Shown here in pieces: positions 26,001 to 41,000 of a stretch of 64,000 bases of DNA. Source of the stretch: Owenia fusiformis (Eukaryota > Annelida > Polychaeta > Sabellida > Oweniidae). The translations under genes and the position numbers were made by a program. The first letter of the stretch is position 1; the number at the start of each line of letters is the position of its first letter. A model generated the notes under the pieces. That model did not search any database. It had not been told where the DNA came from and saw only the letters and a list, made by a program, of their open reading frames with translations. The stretch is taken from contig CAIIXF020000010.1 in assembly GCA_903813345.2 (NCBI GenBank), forward strand, positions 16,009,181 through 16,073,180. Direction: 5' to 3'.

Positions 26001-29000
26001 GATGTGTATGAGTCCTAACAGAGTAGATGATGAATGACTGTCAAGTGTTGATATATTCCCCTCTATGACAACATCACCATCCGTCTGCTTTTCCAAATGG
26101 TTTCTGATTCCTCTGAGAATTCTGTGATTATCTCAATAAAAATTGGAAGAAGTATTTCAAATTTGTTTGTTTCTGTATAATTTAGGGTATGAACTTCACG
26201 CCCTTTCCCCCCATTCCTTTGTGGTTCTTTTATTTTTCATGATATTTCTTGAAGAAAAGTTTGGCTTGCTGAACTCTTGGTAAGGGATATGTACCCTATG
26301 ATCCTGACAGGTGTAGTAGTAGGAGCGTGTGGGAGGGAGGGGGTTATCTCTTTCTATAACATATTTAGGGCAGATAATTCACCTCTGAATATAGAAAAAT
26401 CAGGTAGTTGTTCACTTTTCTGCTCTAATCGAATCTGAAATAGGAATGTTGAACTGGGTTTACCTTGTTTCCTCTGGCTTGGTCTTGCAGCTGGTTAACC
26501 AGGTTATGGAATTGTATCAGGTAAAATGAAATTATCAGAAGCTTTGCACTTAGCTGGAGAATAGCCAGAATCTAATATTAGATGAGGCAAATTTGAATAG
26601 AAGAGGAAAATTTAAGAATGGAAGAGGCAAATTTAGAAATAGAAGAGGCAAATTTGAATAGAAGGGGAAAATTTAAAAATAGAAGAGGTAAATTTAAAAA
26701 TAGAAGGGGCAAATTTAAAAATAGAAGAGGAAAATGTTAAGGGAAAAGATAGAAGAGGCAAAAGTTTGGTTTAAGAGATATAATACTATCATTATATTTT
26801 GATTGGAGAGTTTCTTTTGAAATAATGTCTGAATAAATGTTTTCTGTAAAATGCTAGGGAGGCAGTTGCCTGATCTGCCTCATGTCCTAGCTATGCCCCA
26901 TTCTCCAAATGCAGGGGTTCAACATCTCCTCTGGTAAGAACAGAGTGGATGCTGTCTTGACCTCTGCATTTGGAGGATAAGGTATACCCCTGCTATGGTA
27001 GTATGATTTTGATGTTTCAATAATTGGCAATTATGACAACAGGATGTATGAATTATACTGATGACATTTCAAAACTGATCTTTAATTACCCAAATGCTCC
27101 TCATAATTCAGTAGACTTTTGACATCTATGAGCTCAATCATATTCAAACACTTTAGCTGTACTAGTGCTAGTTTCAAACTTGAAATCAGCCTACTGTTGA
27201 TTTTAACATTTTAATATCATGTTTGTATACGCCAAATAATAGTTGTAGAAGAAACAGGCAATTCATTTTTGTTATTAAAACTCTTTTATGTTGCTTTTAT
27301 GGGGAATGGAGCCAACAATTTGACTTTCTCAAGGATGAACTTTGAAATATGCCTCTGGTGAAAATGTCAGAATTTTCGTGATTAATGTAGAGTCAAAACT
27401 CTCACTGTAATTACCAGTTTAAATTGGTGAATTTTGATACTGATTTGCTCCCCAAGATTTGTCAAATTAATGTGCAGAAGCAAGGTAAAGTGCTAGTTCT
27501 AGAAATTTTATGGCCTATAAATACACTGTGTACATGCGAAAACAATTTGGTCAAATATATGACAAAATTAGGGGGTATGTAGGGATTTCTGATATCTTAA
27601 CATTTGAGGGGTGTTATTTTGAAAGATTGATGTTAAAACCAGTGACTGTAGTCCTTGAATATAGTTTTCTTTCTGAATTTATTCAAAAGAAGTATAAGGT
27701 AAATGTTTTTCCTCTGTGTCATAAAATTTAACGACCATTTTGTCAGAGTGTAGTAATTTCAAGTTTGGTTAATTTTACATCTCTTTATGCTGCAGAAATA
27801 AAGAACCTTCTTTAAAGAAACCCCCGAATCGTCTTTAATGTTTTAAACCTTTATAGTTGGTCATCACATGTTTTTACTGTTTAGTGCCCAAGAATACATT
27901 TCCAAATGTTCATTATGTTTAGAACATAAAAAACATGTAGGTATTTGCATTAAGAGATGATACAGACCTCACAAGATGTTAGGATATGTCAGTAAGGGAT
28001 ACTGTCATCTATGAAATATCAGGAGCTAGAATGATAAAATAACAAATATTCCGACTTTATGGACGAAACTGTTGAAAACCTTCCAGAGTATATCGAAAGA
28101 GGGGTATGATTCATAAGCGAATATAAGCGAGAGTTAATGAATATTAAAATGATTTATCTTAAAGAAAATATGAGCTCAGCATGAAATATTTGGTATCTGA
28201 TAATTATAATAATATAAAGGCTAAAAGAAGAGTCTATGCTCATATTAGAAGCAAATTAATAAATTCTCTGTTTTCAATTACCATTCATAATGTTTTTATA
28301 ACGAACATTAACATATTTTGCGACTCATTATATAGCTCATTCATTCTTACTAGTTTTTTACACCATTCTCAAGTTTTTTCACCCAATTCTTTATGAGTGT
28401 TTATTTTAGAGACCAATTTATTGATTTTAATGTTATTAAAAAGTTTGTTTTGGATAATGAAATTAAGAAATCCATTTCGCTTAAGATAATAATAAAGCGT
28501 TACTTGAACTCAAATCTGCTTTGCTAATGAAAATATTACATTTTATGAATTTATGAGTTGAAATCTGAACTATTTTTTGTCTGTTTTTGAATCAACTGAA
28601 CTCATTCAGATAGAAAGGGAAAATAATGTAAATAGAGTGCAATTCTCCATGTGACATACAGCGTGAAATAAGCTACAAATGGAATCAAAATACCTCAAAG
28701 TGTTTATCATAATTGAAACTGAAAAAACGGATATATTTTTTATACATGTTGCTGATTCATTAAACATAGTAAACCAGCATGGGTTCTCTTGTTCTTAGTA
28801 AATGAATAGGCCTTGAAGAACTTGGGGAATTTAGTAAACAAGACCATCTTCACAATGCTCCTTTAATTCGCTTTCATTGAGTGTTGAAAAGTGTCTCATT
28901 CATTGCCATTCTTTGAAAATACTTTAACAAGTCAAGATGTACACAGTCTTCATTTTGCAAATCATCATGAAAAAACTGTTGCTCATTTGTAAACCACCAT

Positions 29001-32000
29001 GAGATAACTGATGCTTATTTTTATCTATTTGCAGAAGATCCTCCCAGATTCCTCCAGGAGCCAGAAGACACTGTAGCAAAGCCACATGGGAAGGTTGTCC
29101 TCCATTGTAAAGTGCATCCTCCCTCTGCCGATGTCTCCTGGTTGTATAATGGGGATTTCATCACTAGTGATGTTGAACATGGGCTGGAGATCGATGGAGG
29201 AAGATTACACATTTTATCCTTTAAGCACACAAAAAACTACACCAATCACGCTGGGGTCTATAATTGTGTGGCGAATAATTCTGTTGGTTCAATAGTCAGT
29301 CAGCCAGCAACACTTTCCAAAGCCAGTAAGAACACATGATTTTTCTAGATTTTATTTTTTCTATGGCCTTTTATATGTATGAGTAAGCGTTCTGAGGTAT
29401 TTCATCATAAAAAATCAATTTTTCTTTGTATCCGTAGCAACCTTAGACTCAGCTCGAATTAAATAATTTTTTCTTAAACTCTCAAGCCAATTTTATGTAA
29501 CATTTGTCCCATAATAATGACCTACATTATCATAAATATATATTGTACTGTATGCATACTATAAACCCACATTTCTGTATTTTAGTTTTGGGGAACTTTA
29601 AATATGAAGAGAATCGTTTAATTAACATCACAGTGGGCAATGTTGGTCTGATCCCCTGCAATGCTCCTAAAGGAAAGCCTTATACACAAACAGTATTTGA
29701 AGTAAACAGTACAACTATAGACAAAAACACAGGTATGTCCAGTGCTATAAAACATATTGACCAAATATGGAGCTCATCTCCATATTTGGTCAATCAAAAT
29801 GACAAAGTCCCATAATTTCATCCCATAACCCTAAATTATATTTGTTCATGATTTCATTTAGTTGTCCCTCCAGAAATACCCTTTTGTCCCCTTTGTGTTC
29901 AATATTGCATAGCGCCATGAAGTGATGGATGACGCCAGTTCAATTAACTTTTCTTTCATTATACGAAGTATCGTAACCTTTCTTAATATCCCAAGTATTC
30001 AAAGTATAAGTCTCAATATCTTTGCCAACCAATGAATCAAAGTTTTTGACATCTTGAAAAAAATAACCACGGGATATGATAATTTTCTAGGTGTAAGCCA
30101 GTGGTTTGATCAATCTGGGTAATAGACTTTTATGACTAGCAGGAATTAGAGTCCTAGATACATGATGAAAAATGTGGCTTTATAATAAGCTCTTTGGTGT
30201 GAGTGTCAATCAGTTCTCTCAGTAGTTTCTGCTCTATTTATGTTAAGTACTCAAATCAGAGCTCCCTCAATTTGGAGAAATTGATTTTGATGTGGTTGAA
30301 ATGTGTTTTCAATAAATGCCAATGTCATACCCTATCTTAGCAGGATCAAATCTGTTAGATGAAGAAAAATGACCAGTTAGTATCAGTCTCCTTAACTGAC
30401 CATATGACTGGTTTGCTATGGTGTTATTTAGCTACTGTACTGTGGAATGGTCTATTTAGAAAGAAGGAAGTTTGCACCTGGTTGTATTTTTATCCTGTGT
30501 TCACCCAATGTGAAACTATCATAAGATAATACACAGGAATCATTTGATATAATTAAGTTGCAATCACCATCTGTACAACCATGGTCAGTGAGTGAGTCAT
30601 CTGGGATGTTCTATTTATTTTTATAATTTATCTTATCTTTATTTTTACCACAGGTTATTTCAGTTCTGTTTGAAAACTGATCTTATCCCCTGTGCCATAT
30701 TCTTTTATTGAAATGCTTCTTTCAAAGTATCTGCAGTTTTTGCAAATTGTGGACTCATTGTAGTCAACAATTTTCTCTCATCTAAGGTGACATCTAACTT
30801 GTCTGTACTGTAATTAGATGTCCCTTCAATGCTACATCTATGCTGAATAGATTTTTATTATTACTTAGTAATGGAAGGAGGGACAGTCTCACATGTAAAT
30901 ACTTCACTTCAGTCAGTTAAAAAACATGATAGAGTATCTATTTTTGAGTTCACAGAGTCTCCAAATCTTAAAAATCAAATAATACTCCTTGTTTTTAAAC
31001 TGCTATACATGTGTCGTTTTTTCTGTGGAATAAAGGCCATAAAAAGTTGTCAGTGTCTCTGGTGTTTTGGTGCCATGTTATCAGCTATCTGATTGCTGCA
31101 TGGAGAGAGCAGAGAGGGAGATATAGACACATTAGGAGCATGTGGGGAGATTGATTGAGGAGCGTCCTGTCTCTACACATCATAGTGTCATAACTGCTGT
31201 GTTATGATCCAATTCTCGAAATCGTTGTTCCCTCTTCAAAAGAGGAGACGCGAAAATCTTTCCTTATAAGGTCAAAATATTTCCCATGATGCAGTTCGCA
31301 GAGGAACAAATTCATACTTCCTTGTTTTCCCTCATAGGTTTAACATGGGGATTTTCACACCTATTTTTCAAACGATATATTCGTTCATATTCCTGTACGA
31401 GAGTACAGAAAAAATTATTAGAAACGATTGGTCTCTTATTAGTCTTAATATAACAGCTATTTTTTTCATTGTATTGATTCATAGCGTGGTGAAAACGATG
31501 ATTGAAAAGTGAGAAAATATTCCGGAAGAGAAGGTCACGTGATCAGTTGACTAGTCGCCATTTTGGAAAAAACAATTCCATTCGACTTTCAATACTTTCC
31601 TGACAATCTTACCGCATAACAAACTGCAACATCGGTGCAACAACTGAATGAAAGTATTCATCTTCAAATTACATTATAGAGTTACGTTGAAAACCCACAA
31701 ACAACTGAGCAGTAGACCAAAGAAGACGCGTCGCTATTATCTAGGTCAATCTGTTCAGTGGTCCGAAAGCAAATCTATAATACTCGTTTCCGAATTTTGT
31801 TGGTCATTGTACAATCTTTTATTGATTAAACTCGTTATACTGACTATTAAAGCAATGACAACGAAGAATACTTCCGATGGTGTCATTGTTTTATTTAGCG
31901 TGCAGGTGTAAAAACAAAATTGCGTAATTAGTTTGATTTAGAACTTTCGGGTCACGCAAATAGCTACGCGAAATGCATAGTGGGAAAATATTGACCAATC

Positions 32001-35000
32001 AAATGTTGTCCTTTTTGAGTGCTTTTTCAGTACATATTTGCGAACGTTCTGATCCAAAGAGCGAACCGCGAAAGGGAGAATTGGAATCTAGAGACATCCA
32101 TGGATTAAGGATCTGAGTAAAGGATGCCAAAAAACAGTTTTCTCATCTGTCATAGATCATTGTTTGAACACTGGGAACATAGAGAATAAGGTATCCACAT
32201 GTCAGACAAGGTGAACCAGGGTAACTTCTTAAATTGTCATTTGTGATACACCAAAATATCATCTAAATTCCTAACTTGTTTTTCCCAGGGTAATATTCCT
32301 TGAAAAATCATATTTTACACATATGGGAATAGTTACTAGAGCAACAGAAGTATGATAGAAATTATCAGTGTGTTGCCAGTCTCCATGTTGAAACCAGAAG
32401 GTCAGAATGCAGTGGAGGAACACTCCCATGATCCTCAAAGACAAAACCAGCCAATCATCTTCTTGGATTTATGTGAAGACTGGAGTGGATTGTGAGATTG
32501 ATGTAGTGTTGAAGTCATTGAGTTAGGATTGGGTAGATTTATTTTTATAATGTTTCTTTGAAATTTGTGTGCACACTTAATATGTAACCTTTTCCCCTTT
32601 TTTCTCTTTTTATTTTTATTTATATTTTGAACCGATTATGAAGACATGAACATTCTTTAGAATCATGAGTGACAATAACCCTATTTATACTAGGAAGCAA
32701 TTCTCATGTTACTTACTCCTCCTAGAGTATGCTTTGAAATGATTACAACCATCTATCATAATTATGTAAGTTAATTCTTTTTCTTATTTGGCGAACAGTG
32801 TCATATTCACCCAATGCCTATGTTTGAGTCCCATATTGAACAAGGTAAACACATTTCATTAGGACCAAATGTGAATACGTTCACCATGCACATGGTTCAC
32901 TGTCTTCTGAGTGCAAATTTTGCATGTCTAGGTATGTTCTGAGAATGTTCCATATGTTATAAACTCTTAAGTGGTGATTTTTTTGTTACAATATACAAAC
33001 TATAACTATTATAACCCATTACACCATCTTAGCTAGATATTGGATAGTGGAACAAATGATTGGAATCCTAAGAATGTCGAGTTTGTTTGTTTATTTGTTT
33101 GTTTATTTGATTGTTGCAATAATTCTTCTTCAGTTATGTAAGCATTTAGGCCCATGCCAGTTAATAAGAAATGTTTTAGTTTTCTTTATATGAAGAAATA
33201 CTTTTGCTATTCTGTAAATGGTTGTCTTGATATGACTCTTGGAACAGATACTTAAATACCCTGAGGCCCATTGGCTTAAGTAATACTTACTATACTAGAA
33301 TAAACATTTTACAGTTTTGTTGCTGTTAAAATCTTGATAACCCCAAGAGAAGCCATCATTATCTTTCATTGGACTTTGAGTATGAAATAAATTCCAACTT
33401 CCTATGAAGGCAGAAAATGCAGTGACTATAGTTCTGCAATCTGATAGGGTAGCTATATTTTGATTAACATAATCTGATTGGATAAGACTTTATCAAAGCG
33501 ATTTGGTTTCTTAAAAGAGTGTGGATTCAAGATGCAAAATTAAACTCTTCAAAAGGGCAATATTACCACTTAACAGTTGAGAAAAAACAAATCAATTGAT
33601 ATAAAAAGAAGTCATCTTGAGTTCTGGTTAACTTATACTTGCACTTGATGGCAATCGACATCAATGTGTTCTGATGTTCCTCCCCAAGCTGTCTGTTTCC
33701 TTTCTCTCTACTGGCCTGTAGTCATCAACAGTGTAGAACATTAGCACCATTTAACTAACTGTGCCAGCCTTTATTCAATTGGACAGCTGCCACACAGGAA
33801 AAAAACATATGACGTAGTCCCCATCAGTGCTCTCTGTTTGGGGTGTTGGGGAGAATCGCAGAGATTTATCCTGGGGAGTAGACTAGGTTTTTGTTTGTTA
33901 CAGTCAGTTTAATGTAGTGAGTCAAAATATAACATGATCTTGCCAAGCTCTGTTGTTTAAACCATACTCTGTTGCAATTCATGCTGGAGAATCAACATTG
34001 TCAGAATTGGCTGCCAGATTCTGCTTTAGGTATTCTACTCTCTCTCTCTCCATTGTGATCCTCATCTTTCCTGCATACATAATCCTATGGTTGTCGAGAA
34101 ATAAGATGCCAAGGTTTATCATGAAGCACTTTCCCCATTTTTTATGCTAAACTTATGAACCAAAAATTATTAATAAAATGTCATTGATGCAAGTTAGGAT
34201 TGATACATCTAAACCATTTTTTGCATTTAAACTTTCAATGTTGAACTTTTGAAGAGTTGGCAAAAAGGATTTGAGCTTTAGCTATGCTCAACGTTGACAC
34301 AGTAAGTTTTTCAAATGCAGTATGTACACGAAATTTGTAATTTGTTAAGACAAAAATAAGTTAGAAATCCATAGGACTGTGCCTACCTTAACATCATAAG
34401 TTGTTAAGTAATAGGGGTGTTCAACTATACTATTTATGCTCATTTCATCTAAAGGGTTATTTTCTAAGAATTTCAGAAGGGGCAGTGTACCAGACGAAAC
34501 AAACTATTATGCTAGTTTCTGTTATCAATTATGCCTCTAATCATGATTATAAAGTTGTATGTACTTCACTCTGACTTGCAAAACCTGCCAAAAAGTCAGG
34601 AAGTTTACCATAGAGGCATATTTCAAGTCAGTTACTTGGTAACAAAAACAAACAGTATGTGTCAGCCCTCATAGTAACTGTATCCAACAATTACTTTCTC
34701 CATTATGTTGCTAAGGCCTCTATTGGTTAATTGTTAGTTACGCAAGATTTGGGGGAAAATGACCAAGCCCCAGGCTTTTTATTTTATTATTATTTATTTT
34801 ATTATTTATTTTTCTCAAAAATATAACAAAAATACATATCTAGGTGAGGGAAATCTTATAGTTCTAAAGTAGCAAAAAGAAAGCTTTGGCCAAAGAGGTT
34901 TTTGCAAACTTACTATGAAGTAAACACTGTGAAACAAACATTGAAATATAGGGCCTAGATAGATTTTTTATGTTGAAGAGGCCAAGTTGGTTTTCAATTA

Positions 35001-38000
35001 TAATATACACCAAAATGTAAGGCAAGAAATGTTGAAGCTATGAATAAAACAATCATTTAGATTGTACAGTATATTTCATATCTGAATCATTTGTACATTG
35101 TGTTTAATACAATGGTGTTCATACATGCGGAATACATTCACATTAGAGCTGTGCTACCCGAGAGTGTTGTCCACATCAGATGTTTGAATGCTGTAATATC
35201 AATTCTCATACCACACTATTTCTTCTGGTCATGTTAGTAATTAGACTAAATGGTATAAAATTGCGAAAATATAATAATTTATGTTTCTTTTTCAGTTTTT
35301 ATTGCAAATTTTTACTTGCATATTGTTTACTGATTTGGCAATGAACATTGGATGAGTATTTTCAATACATATATAAGTCAATAGCCTAGAAAGAGAAGAC
35401 AGGTGAATAACATTATTGAAGATTTACAAAATGCCATTCTTGATATGATAAAAACCTGTGATCTCACACGATGTCTAAATTGTATTGTGCTATTGTTTCA
35501 GCACGCTACCAGCTGCTCCCCTCAGGAAACCTCCAAGTATTAGACATCCGGCAGTCAGACCAGGGCAAGTACAGATGTATCGCCATCAATCCCATCACTG
35601 GACAGAAGAAAGCATCAAAAGGAGTGGTCGAGGTCAAGGTCATATGTAAGTTATCTCTGGAGAGATTTAGCGCTAAATTTGATCACATATTCATAATTGT
35701 TCTGCTATTCAACAAAAATATGTCCAACTTAAAAGGGGTTCAATCATGTCTTGTAGTGAACATCAAAATCTGGAGTGACGGAACCTTCGACCGCAGAATA
35801 GGGAGGGTAATACAGGACTGGGCTTTATATAGAGGTCTGAAGGTCCTTAAAGGTTAAATCATTTTAGACTGTGCTTCACATATGATGCAAAAATTAACAA
35901 GTTGCTCTTTCTGGAATAACATCCAGAAACACCATTCCCACCTTCAAATATCCTAGCATTATATCATCTTAATAAGTTGCCCAGATTCCTAGGGAACCAC
36001 GCTGAAAATAGAATCTGAGAAAACAGTTTTGGCATAGCGGCTAATTTATTTCAATTAACTGTTAATGAATAAACACATTGTTGTAGCTAAAATTGAATCT
36101 GACACCTCGGGTTACCCAATACATTGCCTGTTGTGTTGCATGCTGTAGCTAAAGATTCTGCAACATTCTCCCAGTGCATCAGTTTCTCTGTTATTCTGTT
36201 TATCTCTGCGGATGGCGAATTCAGATGTACTATTTTGAATATGATGATTAAATTAGGTTTTGAGCAGTGGAGCGAAAACAACATCATTCTGCCATTTAAA
36301 TTTAGCTAATTCGTGTAACATATTTTACCAAATATGATTTTTTGCTGAAATCACATCTTCATTCCCAAGTTGCCAGTAGTTTCAACCTTGGAAGATTGAA
36401 CATAATTATATAATTGCGACAAAAATTCACCTCATTTGTAATTCTGTACTTATTTTCCATATGTTTTTTTGTCTCATGGTGTATCCATACAACACGCTTG
36501 ATGAGGAATTGGCAATGGCATAGTGATATGATTGATATGCATTTGAAATATCCGACTTCTACCCTATAGATAATTAAAACAAATATAGGGAGGAAATATA
36601 TAGAAAATATTTATAAAGATGAAGGTTCGTGTAATTCATGATAAAATAACTGTCTAGAATGACACACTCTATTTAATAACATTCAACCATTATTTACGTG
36701 GTGACAAGTATCTTGTATTGTACCCTTTATATATGGCCAACATCAAAGGTGAAATTCAATGAAATAAACATCCAGGTCTAATGTATTAAGATCAAAGCAA
36801 AGATCAAAGGAGACTAACGAATTAAAACACCTGAAAATGAATAAGATATTATTGGTACTTTGAAAGGTGTATCAGATCCCTCTAGTTCTACCACTAACTC
36901 CTCTTCACTAAATAATACACTGATTCCTATCAGAGCTCTAACTTTGATGATAATATATTTTAATGATATCAATCGACATCAATAAATCATAATTCTGTTT
37001 AGATCAAATCTAAAGATATTCTTCACTGAATAAAATATCCAAACATAGATGCAAAGGTACTAGTAAGTGAGGAAAATGTGTTTATATATGGCTGAGCTGT
37101 CAAACTTAGACAGTTTTGAAGAGAATTCTTAATGAAGTTAGCTCAAGTGATTTATTTATTTATATTATCCTCCAATACTCCAGTTAGTACTGTTTATTGT
37201 TTCATCTGATAACTGATTCCAAATAGTGCGATTAACTCAGAAAAAACACCTTTAATAGTTGTAAATACCCCCACTCTTGTAGTAATCATAAAACACAATT
37301 TCCAAAGTATACAAGCAATTTAATGAGGAAACACATGGATTGCAAAGAACGGATGAAAGATGTAAAGGATTAGACCACCCAACTTAAAGCACAGGGTATT
37401 TCAATTAACATCGGTGATAACGTGAGAGGGTATTTACCATGTAGTGGAGCATGGCAGAGTGAGCAAGAAGGATTTAGAGCTCAGATAATAATCTTGTTGT
37501 GCCGAGATGGCATTTATTGAACAACAAGGGAATAGAATGAGTCTCGATGGTCTTCAGAATATCTAATTGAAATGTCATTCCATGATAATATGTATTGTTT
37601 TTTGGAACCTGGGTTTATGGTAATAGAAACACTTCAGTGTTTACGTGAAAATAGCCTTGGTCCAAGGATGAATGACACCAAAGTCCCATAAACCATACAA
37701 ATATCATATAATCTTTTAAGAACCTTATACACATATCAGATGCAATTCATTTTCACTATTCAGTATATAATATTCAGTAAAACAGAAAATAAATAAACAA
37801 TAACTTGCGTCAAATCTGGAGAAACTCCCCACTCTTTTGAATGGTACATGATGGTGAATGGTAAATCATATATGTTATATAGATCTGATAGTAAACTGAT
37901 CAAGAAAGTCTGAGTAATACATTTTAGAAAAATGCTTAAAATATTTTTCATTAGACCCAAATGCAAAGATAGTCTTAATTATCATTTGGGATTCAAATCC

Positions 38001-41000
38001 AGACTCTATTTATAATTGTATATAAACACATTAAAATAACCTGAGCGCATAGGCTAGTTCTTAAGTAACAAAGCTCACTGAGGTCAAACAAATTGAAAGG
38101 TTAACATTAAGATTGTTTCTATTTTGAAACTATGAATTCCTGAATTTGTTTACAAGAATGCAAGGTTGAAAGTTACCATGATATAAATTAAATTAAAGAC
38201 AATCATTCATTATCAAGATACCATCATTTATTACCAAGGTGCTGTACATAGATTGGAGTAGGGCTTGTAGCTGATACAAGGCTATTATATGAAAAGTTTC
38301 ATGAATAATGGTACTACTGAGTTTATATGTACATAAATTTGAAAATCCTGAAAACTCAGAGGCTGGAGGGACAAAAAAAGAGACAGTGTTAAATATTTTT
38401 ACAGTTAGAGACACTTAAAGTCTAAATGTACATATACATTGATGGCATTTCAATTTACTTTGACATATTCATAATCCAATTTGAAATGTAGCCATCGGAG
38501 GTGTTGCCAGCTTTTTTGCTGTCCCGTTTGAGTATTGGCCAAAGATAACTTTGTATAATCTGCTGAGAGGGTCAACTGTACCTGAAACCACAAGCCAGAA
38601 CCAACATAAACTATATGATGTAACTGGTTGTATCATGGAGGACAAGATTGAGGGATATGAATCACTTGAACCAGTATGCCCTATCAGTTCCTATGACAAT
38701 GTACTGTCTATCTTATAATTGTACACCTCCAGATGAGGTTCAAATTGTCAATTTTACCAGAAGATGCCCCTCAAGCCCTCACCAGCCCCTCAAGCCCTCA
38801 CCAGCCCCTCAAGCCCTCACCAATATAACATTTGCTCTGTATGGTTTTACATGCCTCATAATCACATTGTCCCTTTAAATATGTGATAGAGGATTATTAG
38901 TTTTGACCTGGCAACTTAACAATTGGGAGTATCTTTGCAAGTGATTGGATTGTGTTAGTGCACGTTTGACATGCTCTTTTGGTATATATCCAAATGTGCA
39001 ATGATTCTTCCTCTATACAAGACCACCTGCTGATTTGGCCAAAATAGCTAAGTAAACTAAAACATGTATATGGTTATTATCCATAGTCTATGTACTGATT
39101 ATGGTCCAGTAGGGGCCTTTGATTAGATCCCATTATGAGGTAACGGCACATAAACCAGCACACATAACGGCACACATAATAATCAACTGATGAGAACATG
39201 GCATTGAGTTACCTAACTGAAAAATGTAAAAGTAAAAATCTTGAATGTATTGTAATATAAATATTAAATGAAATAAGTGCTTAATATATATCATCACCAA
39301 TCACTTTTCAGTAATCAGTCATTGAACATGTAAAGTTGACATAAACATGAACCAGAAACCTGAAAATCCTTTCAAATTGTAGAGGAATATTGTTGATAAG
39401 TTATCATAGTTATACATGTACAAGTATTTTTTCCAAGTATTTTTTCCGGGGAAATATTTGTGTTCCAAAGTGGGCTGATATTTTCACAGAGTGGGACCAT
39501 TAGATTTCTGAGCTATTGTTAATGTAATTTCATCCTTTAGAAAAATAAATCATTTTCTTGATAAATAAACAGACATTTTGCTATGTATTTTGCCAAAAAC
39601 TTGAGGATGTTTATCATATATTATGAAAGTGCATATAACCTAAACTTATTTGCCAAATACGCTGGAAGGCGTTGATTTCCCATGAATTGCTTCTTTCGAT
39701 ATTTTCTCTCTTATATCAGCATTATGCTCTCTGATATATTCTAGGTAAAATCTTGTTATCAGGTCTGATGCATTGTGGGAGTTATCGCACTGATGTATTA
39801 TGGGAGCAATCCTTGTGTGATTGAATTAACCCTTTCACGACGATAGGCTCCATATGGAGCCCTATTATATTATACCTTTCAGGACGATGGGCTCCTTTTG
39901 GCACCATTATTTTTATTTCTATGCATCAATGAAATGACAATATCTCCAGTTCTATTTAGTATTTTTACACCAAATTTTGACAAGTTGTTAAAATGTGATA
40001 GTCCTTTTTAAAAAATGTATTTAGGTGATACAATTTAAAGCATACGTCCTGGGATGTAGGTAATTTACAGTTTTTCCCTAAAAACTGCTCTTACTTATCC
40101 GTCACCAGTCCCATATTTTCCTCTTATATTCACGTCAGGAAAGGGTTAAAGCAAAGATAAATAGTGATACTGGCATTAACTAAGTATCTCATTAGATAGG
40201 TCAAAACAAACTCTCTAAAAAGCTTACTTTAATCTTAAGCCATTTACAAATCCACAAGTGAAATACACTTTCCGAGTGAGCTTTTCAAGAGCAGTATGTG
40301 TATGACTGCTCCATTCAAGGTTAAAGCCCTCATTCAGATAACAACTAAGAGCAGTAATAGATAGACCCATGGTATAATATATGAGCCCAGCATCAACACA
40401 AATGTCATCACTTAGCAACTAATTTCATTATTGACAATTATCTCGTCATAAAAACTTTTCCAAGTTTTTGATCCAACTACTGTTCATCCACCATTTTCGT
40501 AGAGAACATTTTCAGTTATTTTCAAGTAATGATGGTTATTTTTGAATGATTTCCCGAGGAACTCTAAGTGAAAGCACTATCTTCTTAAACATTTTGCGGT
40601 CATGATAAGACCAGAAAAAACAAGACATAGAGCCAAAGTGATGCATCGTGATAGACAAATACATATAGAGAACATTCACCCTATTGGACCTGGTGTCTAC
40701 ATTGTATTCAGTGTGCAATTTTTCATACTGGAGCCAGCAATGTTTGGTTACATTAACAAGTCAAAACATTGACTCTTAACTTGTATACAGTCCTGGCTGG
40801 AATGTATCTTTCTGACATTCACTATATAAAACATAAGCTTCCCAGACAATATATACAGTACTTTGAATTATCTTCATGTTAACATAACATGTTTTTATGG
40901 AAACATCGCCAGATTTAATTCTTGTGGATCTGTTCATTAACTTACAGTTCAAATTTCAATCGTTTTAATAATGAAGATGGTGTGGATCCCTGTTAGGCAT

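Larger units (their letters stand above)
23503..29034. other. Intron 1, 3' part
   Basis: No coding region recognised. Contains a CAGTGAAACC fragment (23538), a C run of about 16 near 25640, an A-rich tandem repeat (26580-26765) and a pre-miRNA-sized hairpin (26902-26977). The rest is AT-rich single-copy-looking sequence. Confidence 0.55.
29733..35501. other. Intron 3
   Basis: 5.8 kb. It holds a perfect 16-bp hairpin just after the donor, a CpG-rich inverted-end element (31209-32084) and low-complexity GTTTGTTTATTT (33080) and TTTATTATTTATTT (34780) stretches. No coding region that I trust. Confidence 0.55.

Noticed and set aside
31648-31911. 87-codon frame as a gene
   Set aside because: No family motif, and it lies inside a probable non-autonomous element.
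35646-35857. Extension of exon 4 frame past 35645
   Set aside because: A GTAAGT donor at 35646 and phase match to exon 5; the extension has no Ig character.
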